A stretch of DNA of 8,201 nucleotides from Nitrospira sp. (GTDB taxonomy: Bacteria; UBA9089; CG2-30-40-21; SBAY01). Below, in pieces: positions 1-7,200 of this stretch; position 1 is the stretch's first letter, and each line of letters opens with the position of its first letter. Both the position numbers and the translations under genes were made by a program. The notes below the pieces were generated by a model. The model saw only the letters and a program-made list of their open reading frames with translations. It was not told the DNA's origin and did not search any database. Location: assembly GCA_005239945.1 (NCBI GenBank), contig SBAY01000212.1, positions 1 through 8,201 of the forward strand, written 5' to 3'.

Positions 1-244
1 AAATACATTGTATACATAACTTATTGAATTAATAGTATCTTGAATTAAAATGGTCCTTAAATTATCCAAAATGGGCTATTTTTCGTTATCGCCTACAGTG
101 TACAAAGATAAAAAGATAATAGTCCTTGATGCAGAAGGGACAGAATTGTGGAGTTATAAATATTTCCCAATTACCAGTATTTTGGTATCTCCCAGTGGGG
201 ATTATGTGATCGAACAATCTGATCATGAATTGGGAGGTGATTCT

Positions 245-249
245 ACTAC
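245..249. repeat. Left copy of putative 5-bp target-site duplication (actac)
   Basis: The 5-mer actac directly abuts the left inverted end of the 250-407 element and is repeated at 408-412. It is short and could be coincidental. However, collapsing the two copies also restores the reading frame of the host gene, which supports it. Confidence 0.55.
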
Positions 250-407
250 CTCTTCAAGATTGATTTTAGGGGTTAGTTGTTTTTCCCCTCCCTTGATGGG
301 AGGGGATTGAGGGGAGGGTGATAATCTTTCCCCATCTTCCCTCACCCTACCCTCTCTCACAAGGGGAGAGGGGGAATTTTTACCCACGAATTCAATCTTG
401 AAGAGGC
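250..407. mobile_element. MITE-like inverted-repeat element inserted in the first gene
   Basis: The ends are a perfect inverted repeat: ctcttcaagattga at 250-263 and tcaatcttgaagag at 392-405. One further pair (249/406) can be added. The interior is purine/pyrimidine-skewed and highly foldable. It has an 8-bp stem 285-292/298-305 (cccctccc / gggagggg), a 7-bp stem 350-356/366-372 (ccctctc / gagaggg), and a 7-bp pairing 315-321/342-348 (agggtga / tcaccct). No transposase or other coding sequence fits in 158 bp, so it would have to be mobilised in trans. The same 5-mer, actac, flanks it at 245-249 and 408-412, as expected for a target-site duplication. C- and G-rich palindromes of this style are, from memory, common dispersed intergenic repeats in many bacteria; that link is inference. 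Exact borders are uncertain by a few bases. Confidence 0.7.
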
Positions 408-412
408 ACTAC
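408..412. repeat. Right copy of putative 5-bp target-site duplication (actac)
   Basis: This is the second actac copy, lying two bases outside the right inverted end (392-405) of the element. Codon 408 (ACT) is in the frame of the 3' half of the disrupted gene and corresponds to codon 245 (ACT) of the 5' half. Confidence 0.55.
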
Positions 413-961
413 TATACATCTATATTACGCAAATGGTAAATACGAGGAGGAAGAAAATATAGCTCCTCTTGCTTATTTAATCATTGATATTCCTCAAAAG
501 TTCAAGGCTTTAAGTTACCAAAATGTATTAGACCAGATAATGAGTTATATAAGTATAGATGAGGTAGAGTTAAGGGATGCAGATGAAAATATTATAGAAG
601 TAAAGATAGATGAGAGGAATATCACAAAGGTTCAACATGAGTCAAATCTTGATAATGCCTATTGCTATCCTAATCCGACAAAAGATGAGATAACATTTAC
701 AAGGTTGACTAAGCAGATAAAGGTAAAGATATTCAATATAGCGGGTGAATTGGTTTATGGAGAGCAGGAACATCAAGCAGATGGCAATGCAAAATGGACA
801 TGGAAATGTATAAATAATGACGGCGAAAAGATAGCAAGTGGCATCTACATCTACATTCTTCAAGACCCGGTAAGTGGTAGTATGAAGAGAGGGAAACTTG
901 GGGTGATTAGGTAATTGGGTAAGTGACGCTGAATACACACCAAGATTACTCCCAAAATGCT

Positions 962-1130
962 ATTTCTCGAATGCCTCAATAATTTGGAGTTAATTCTTTA
1001 GAATTTTATTCGGTATAAAAGGCTAAAGCCTAAACTCCAAACCAGATTCTCACTGATTTTTTATCTGTGTCAATCCATCCAAATCCGTCCTATCCGTGTT
1101 CTATCGCACTTGTTGAGGCATTCGAGAAAT
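962..1130. repeat. Second MITE-like element with 18-bp perfect inverted ends
   Basis: The left end atttctcgaatgcctcaa (962-979) is the exact reverse complement of 1113-1130. Nested inside are an inverted pair tttggagtt/aactccaaa (983-991/1033-1041), a hairpin aattct-tt-agaatt (992-1005), and ggct-aa-agcc (1021-1030). The right half carries a degenerate atccgtg/atccatcc-like series (about 1063-1100), a motif I recall from dispersed intergenic repeats in environmental bacterial genomes. It shares no sequence with the 250-407 element, so it is a different family. I see no target-site duplication (left flank ends aatgct, right flank begins tcataa). It could be an immobile hairpin repeat rather than an inserted element. 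Confidence 0.62.
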
Positions 1131-1200
1131 TCATAAACATAAGGAACATAAAGTAAAATAAGGCACGAAAAAACTTTTCCATAGATTCTTTCTTTTTTTG

Positions 1201-1229
1201 TTGACAAATTATTGTTTGTATGGTATTAT
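1201..1229 (+). promoter_or_regulatory. Sigma70-type promoter of the giant gene
   Basis: A perfect -35 TTGACA (1201-1206) is followed after 17 nt by TATTAT (1224-1229), which matches the -10 consensus at five of six positions. The DNA upstream is A- and T-rich, as for an UP element. An alternative -10, TATAAT at 1227-1232, would need a 20-nt spacer and is less likely. Transcription would start near 1236, giving a leader of only about 15 nt before the ATG at 1251. No operator-like palindrome overlaps it. Confidence 0.75.
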
Positions 1230-1235
1230 AATTTT

Positions 1236-1240
1236 GGGTG
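1236..1240 (+). promoter_or_regulatory. Weak ribosome binding site (gggtg) for the giant gene
   Basis: GGGTG lies 10 nt before the ATG at 1251, a partial Shine-Dalgarno match at longish spacing. It coincides with the predicted transcription start, so it may be only partly present on the mRNA. The other possible starts, ATG 1254 and ATG 1269, have no better site upstream. Confidence 0.4.
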
Positions 1241-1250
1241 AATTTAAGTT

Positions 1251-4200
1251 ATGATGAAATACAAAACTATGAAAGAGAAGTGGCAAATATTATGCGGTAG
1301 TCTATTGATGGCTATTTTTATTCCTGCCTTTGCCCAGGCAACTACTACGGTAAGTGGAATTGTAGTAGCTGCTGGTGGCACAGCTACATGGACACTAACC
1401 GATAGCCCTTATATTGCTACGGGCACTATTGAAGTTAAAGGCACCTTGACTATTGAACCGGGTGTCCAGGTAAGATTTGGGTCTGCAACCGAGATGAAGA
1501 TTGGTAGTTCGGGGACTTTAATAGCCGAGGGAACTCCAAATGGGACTATTACCTTTACCTCTCATCAGGATGTTCATACCAAAGGATATTGGAAATATAT
1601 TTATTTTGATAGTGAGTGTGTTCATACATCGATTTTTAAATACTGTCATATAGAATATGGTGGTGGAGGGGGAGGGGGAAATATCTATTGTGAAACTATG
1701 TCCTCTATCAATCTTACGCCTTTTATTTTATCTACCTGTACTATTTCCTATAGTTCTGCAAATGGGGTTTGTTATGCAGATTATGACTTAATAGCCGAAA
1801 TCTATGATTGTAACATAAAAGGTAATGAAGGGTATCCCGTAATTGTAGGTCCTATGTTCAAGATGAAAGGTAATATCTTTTCAGGAAATATCTCTGAAAA
1901 GATAAAGATATTACCTTGTACCTATGGTTTCAAACAGGATATTACCTGGTATAACCAGGGAATACCCTATTTGATTAGTGGTAGTAGTGACTTGTTGATT
2001 GGAGGTGCATCTGGTGCTGGAACATTAACTATTGAGCCGGGGGTAACTGTTCAATTTGAAGAAGGTAGATCGATAGGTGTAAGTGATACTACCTTATCTG
2101 GTTGTTTGCAAGCCAAAGGCACGCAAGGGGCTTATATTACCTTTACCTCTTCAAAATTAATACCTAACTTAGGGGATTGGGGATATATAAAATTTGATGA
2201 GTTAAGCCAGAATTCCTGCCTTGAATATTGCAAGATTGAATATGCGGGGAATAATAGTGTTGGGGCTCAACCCGCTGTTTGGTGTGCAGGGTCTTCACCC
2301 AAAATAGACCATGTAGATATATTAAATGTTTATTCTCACGGTATTATGTGTTTTCAATCAGGGGGGGGTATTCCTGCTTCACCAACCATTACCTTTAGCA
2401 CTATCATTGCCGGAACTACCTCTTCTTATGCAGCCACTTCTTCAGCTATCTATTCTTCGGATAGTTGTCCATTCATAGGGAGTAGTACCTTAATGAAGAG
2501 TAACTACGGAATTTACAATTACATTAGTGGTAGTTATGGAACTCCTACTCCAACAATTATCAATAGTAATATAATTGGAAATACTAAATATGGAGTGTTT
2601 AATAATTGTCCTTCTTGGAGTGTAGGAACTATAAGTGCAACTTATAATTGGTGGGGGAGTTCTACAGGACCTTTTCATCCAGGTGTGTATGAAGGAGGAG
2701 GAGATCGTGTAAGTGATTGTGTGGAGTATGACCACTGGATTGGCACTGATAAAATTTCTCCTGAGGCCATAACAACACTTAAGATTAAGAGTGATGGTGT
2801 TGAGGCAGGGACAGTAAGTTTAGAATGGTCACCTACGGGAGATGATTATACCGTTGGGACACCGACTTATTATGTTATTCATTATGCTACATTCACTATT
2901 GGAACTGAGGGGGCATGGAATAAGGCACCAGGGAGTATAACTGTCTTTGGGGATTTAAGAGAATGTGCGGTGAGTTCTTTAAATGCAAATACACTATATT
3001 ACTTTTCTATTCGTGCCGTAGATGAGGCCAATAATCGGTCAACACTATCTAATTGTGTAGGGACTAAGACAAAGGCAGCATTTACAGCACCAATTATAGG
3101 TGGTGTCCAAAATGGTAATCAGTGTGTAATACTAAATATACAGAATATAGATTATAGTGATGTAGGATTTTGGGTATATTATGGTTCTCAAACTGGTGTT
3201 AGTTATGATACTTATGATGGTTATTGGGATGCGGGGATTGTTAGTGGTAATGGTGGTGCTACAGATACTACGAGTTTAATGTTATCCAATGGAAAGTTAT
3301 ATTATTTTGTTGCCTATGCATCCGACCCGGGGAATCGAGGAAATAAAAGTAAATGGAGTGAGAAGTCAAAGGAGGTTATTGGTAGTCCAACCGCACTTAG
3401 CACCGTAACCATTACCGGTGCGGCAGAGGTAACTGTTGGTGGTAGTGCAACTTATTCTGCCCAAGGATTTGGTTCTTTTGGTGAGCCGATGCAGTATTTA
3501 AACTATACCTTTAGTTTAGAGCCACAATCTTTGGGTTCATTAAGTACCCCTGGGTGTCAAGTAAGGGAAGGGTCAGCTACCTTTATATTTACTGCGGGAA
3601 CGAAGACAAGCATAGGAACTCTAACGGTGCAGGTAACCGATGGGCAGGCAACTGTTACAGCAAAATTGGTTATTACCTTGCGCGCAGGGACTCTTACTAC
3701 GGTTTGGATTGTTGATAAATCGGGGAATCCTGTTTTAGCCGCCACTACCACCGCCGGTGGTAGTTTATTTTTTATAGGCTCAGGAACGGATACCTACGGT
3801 AATCCTGTTTCTCCTGACCAAAATTATTTCTGGCAGACAACGGTTGGGACATTGACTCCAACATCAGAGACTTCAACTACTTTAATTGGAACAAGAGCAA
3901 CTACTGGCACATTAACCTTAACCGTTGCTGGCACACAAACCTCAATTATCGTTACCATCCTGCCTACCGCTACAACTAAATTTATCTTTGGGGAAATATC
4001 ATCCCCTAAAAATATAAATGTCCCTTTTGAGATTATCCTGAATTCTGCGGATGAGTTTGATAACCTTACTGTAGATGCAATAATTACAGGGACAGCAGAT
4101 TTAACCATTAGTGGTAGTGCGACATCCTATGCTATGATAGGTTTAACCGCAGGTTTCGGGACAAAGAGCATTTCCATAAATCTTCCCGGTAGCTATATTA

Positions 4201-7200
4201 TTTATGCCCGTGGGACTTTTACCCAAGTAATAGAGGGAACAAGTAACCCTTTTTTTGTTGAGCCAGGTCAACCAACACAGTTTATTTTTTCCCTACCGAC
4301 AACCACAACCTATGTTTCTGCCGCAGGCACGACTACTATTACGGCATATTTAGCTGATGCAGGTGGTTATCGGGTAGGAACTGCAGGGGTAGAATGCACC
4401 TTATCGATTATTGGTGGGACAGGAACGCTGGGTAGCTTGACTACGGTAACGGATGAAAATGGCCAGATTAGTACTACCTGTCAGGTAGGTACGCTCGCAG
4501 GTAGTCAAATTCAAGTGGTGATTACTACCACAGCCTTTAATGGAATAACAGGGACTTCATCGCCAATAATTACCCAAAGCGGTAGTGTCGTCCGATTTGA
4601 ATTTGATAAGATTGGCACGCAAACAGTCGGCGTAACCTTCCAAATCAAGATTACAGTCAGAGATGATTTTGGCAATATTGCCGCTGGATTCACCTCAGCG
4701 GCGACTTTAACTGACACGAGCAATACTATTTACCCAACTGCAACCACAAATTTCACCGGTGGCATCTGGCAAGGCACAGTAACCATCACCAAAGCAGGCA
4801 CCACAGCTATCACTTCTCACTTCTCACTTCCTACTTCTCACTTGATTTCCGGCACAAGCAACCCCTTTAATGTTACCCCAGGACCACTTGCTCATATAAA
4901 CCTTATTCCTGATTATGCCACAACGACAATAGAGGGGACTATTTCCTTTACCTGCCAGGGAGTAGATGTGTATGGGAATAAAATCGAAGGATTAACCTAT
5001 AACTGGGAGTCTCTGTATGGGACATTTATCCCAACGACGGGGACTTCAACCATATTTACGGCCGGCACATTAGCCACAACCGGCACTATCTCTGTCTGGG
5101 CATACACGCTTGAAAGTGGAACGATAACGGCAATAGCCACGGTAACTACTCTTCCCGGCACATTAACCTTTTTATCCATATTTCCATTGCCGGCAACAAT
5201 GACCGCCGGGGGAACACTGACACTGACCGCTACCGGTTACGATGCCTACTGGAATCAATTACCAACCATTACCTGCACCTGGCAGACAAATATTGGCACA
5301 ATTACCTACGAATTACCCGGCACAACCGCCTTTCTGTCCGCCACGAGAGCAGGAACATGGATAGCCACGGCTACCGCAGACGGCGTGGCTACTGTTACTA
5401 CTATCCAGGTTTTTGCAGGTTCACTACATCATTTTGAATTCTCTGCAATTTTAGATACCATAGCAGGACAGAATTTTACCTTTGATGTAGATCCAAAAGA
5501 CCAGTTTGGGAATGCTACTGATGATGTAACTATAGTATTAGGAACTTCATATAAAGGGGGTAGTGTAGATTGGGATGGGACTTTTTCTTCAGCAAATTCA
5601 TTTTTAGGGAGTTTTACTATAGTTGGAACATACAATATTATTGCCAAAGACTATCTTACTGGAACAATATGGGGAACTTCAAATACCTTTTCGATTACCC
5701 CGGCTACGGATACAGCCAGATTTAATATCGACTTAGGCACTACCTCTGTTCCAGTTGCTGGGACTACCTCTGTAATGATAAAATTAGAGGATGTATATGG
5801 TAATGCGCTGGAGATTGCCGGCACAACCGCAGAATTATTCGTAATTGGCACCGGGACGCTGGACATTTATTTCGGCACGACTAATAGCCAGGGGATAATT
5901 GAAGCCGTCTTTACCGCCTCAAGTCAACTCGGTACCGAATCATTCATTCAGATAGTCTCGGTTTATGGCACACAGACATCAGGGACAATTACTACTATTG
6001 TAGGTGGGCTAAATTATATTATCATAGACCCGGCCACAGTAACTCTAACCGTAAGTAGTACCAAAACATTTACCGCTAAAGGTTATGACCAATTTGATAA
6101 CCTTATTCCTGAGTTGGTTTTTAACTGGAGTTATACCGTTGGTTCTGTTAGCCAGGTATTAGGGACGGAGACAGAATTTTATGCCGGCACGCAGGCAGGT
6201 ATTGGCAGTTTGACCGCAAGTTACAACACGCACAGTAGTTATGCCACGATTACGGTTGTTCATGGTAGTGCAACTTCACTTTTAATCTCACCAATAGGCA
6301 CGATAACTACAGCAGGAAATCAGGTTGTTTATGAAGTTATGGCGATGGATAATTATGGTAACACCTGGACAGTAACCGCTGAAACGGTATTTGCTACCGA
6401 TGACCCATGGGGGACGATGACCAATGGACAGGAGATTTATACCGCAGGACAGGTGGGGACATGGACGATTGCCGGCACTCATACGGATAGTGATGTGGCT
6501 ACCTCTACCTATGTCGTAGTTGAACCAGGGACTTTAACCTTTATAAGTATTATCCCTTCACCGGTAACAATGACCGCCGGGGGAACTTTAACCCTGACGG
6601 CAATTGGTTACGATGCCTACGGGAATCAATTACCAACCATTACCTGCACCTGGCAGACAAATATCGGCACAATTACCTACGAATCACCCGGCACAACCGC
6701 CTTTCTGTTCGCCACGATGACAGGAACAGGAAGAGCCACGGCTACTATCAATGGCATTGCTACTTCAACTACTATTACTGTTGAACACGCTCCATTACAC
6801 CATTTTGACTTTGACTATATTGGCACTCAAACAGCGGATGCAGGTATCACATTTACAGCGTATGCCAGGGATGAATGGAATAACTTAGTCAATACCTATG
6901 GTGGATGTAATTGGTTATTTATGAGTAAAGATGGTGAAGTTACTCATCTTGAGTGGTCATCGTCACATTCTCAGGATTTCAATTTTAGTGGTGGTGTGTT
7001 AGGACCACTAACAGAAGAGGCTCTGGAGAAATCTTATAATGAGGTATTTATATTTACCCATAAAAAGGATGATGAAACTAAGCGAGGGACTTCTAATACC
7101 TTTGCGGTACTACCAGGACCGCCAGCGAAATTTACCGTTAATTTAGGGACTACCTCTCTTCCTATTGGAGCGACTATTTCGGTGATGATTCAATTAACCG

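Larger units (their letters stand above)
50..914 (+). pseudogene. Exported beta-propeller-like protein with YPNP/FlgD-like C-terminal tail, interrupted by a small inserted element
   Basis: Two open pieces in different frames belong together. The 5' piece (50-249) encodes a beta-strand-rich stretch (IIVLDAEGTELWSY, then ILVSPSGDYVI) resembling PQQ/WD-type propeller blades. The 3' piece is open from 402, has no early ATG until 540, and stops with TAA at 912-914. It holds a C-terminal domain starting at YPNP (666-677), then VKIFNIAGELVY and ASGIYIYIL, and ends GKLGVIR, the pattern of FlgD-Ig-like or Por (type IX) secretion tails. Removing 245-407 (163 nt) joins codon 245 to codon 408 and gives a 233-residue frame reading GGDSTTIHLYYANGKY across the junction. 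As it stands, the 5' frame ends at a TGA (308-310) inside the insertion. The 5' end is also doubtful: in-frame stops lie at 17 and 41, neither ATG 50 nor ATG 71 has a ribosome binding site, and there is no signal peptide, so an older 5' loss is likely. The specific function is unknown. Confidence 0.72.
915..1250. other. Intergenic region between the broken gene and the giant gene
   Basis: No coding region is supported here. It contains an inverted-repeat element (962-1130), an AT-rich stretch with a pyrimidine tract (about 1186-1199), and the promoter of the downstream gene. I see no clear GC-rich intrinsic terminator with a U-tract right after the stop codon at 914; a weak ttggg/cccaa pairing (around 917 and 951) is interrupted by unpaired bases and not convincing. 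The hairpins of the 962-1130 element could in principle stop transcription from upstream. Confidence 0.7.
1389..2747 (+). other. Right-handed parallel beta-helix domain with an internal two-fold repeat
   Basis: Residues about 47-499 contain two copies of the same module. TLTIEPGV occurs at 65-72 and 258-265. Each copy is followed by an ITFTS strand, an aromatic GYW/DWGYI..FD segment, and C-x-IEY (Cys-132 and Cys-327), an offset of 193-195 residues. A third stretch has the SPKIDHV...GI / PTIINSNIIGN...YGVF rhythm of beta-helix rungs. It closes with YNWWGSSTGPFHPG (NWWG at 466-469) and GDRVSDCVEYDHWIG, a signature typically found at the end of such secreted helices. Parallel beta-helices often bind or cleave polysaccharides, but no active site can be pointed to. 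Fifteen cysteines occur in this region, far more than in the repeats that follow. Confidence 0.82.

Noticed and set aside
540..914. A stand-alone 124-residue gene starting at ATG 540
   Set aside because: The same frame is open back to 402 with protein-like sequence matching the upstream half after removal of the element. ATG 540 has no ribosome binding site, so it is more likely an internal methionine.
642..938. A 98-codon open frame on the - strand opposite the 3' half of the first gene
   Set aside because: It lies antisense to a clearly better supported coding frame with a recognisable C-terminal domain, and its translation shows no known motif.
962..1130. Possible CRISPR repeat or short array
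   Set aside because: The repeats are inverted and present as a single pair, not regularly spaced direct repeats with unique spacers.
1363..1388. Possible regulatory hairpin early in the giant gene (gtagct...agctac)
   Set aside because: Only a 6-bp stem with a loop of more than ten bases inside coding sequence; expected by chance.
2490..2735. An 81-codon - strand open frame opposite the end of the beta-helix
   Set aside because: The + strand here encodes the conserved NWWG...GDRVSD ending, and the antisense translation is low-complexity Ser/Thr/Ile.
3557..5866. Several 60-94 codon open frames on the - strand across the repeat array
   Set aside because: They recur in repeated modules and follow from the Gly-Thr-rich codon composition of the + strand protein. 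Their Val/Pro-rich translations look alike and show no independent start signals.
5196..6717. Transposon or insertion sequence bounded by the near-identical direct repeats
   Set aside because: The repeats are in-frame protein modules in a continuous reading frame, and the DNA between them encodes further Ig-like modules, not a transposase.
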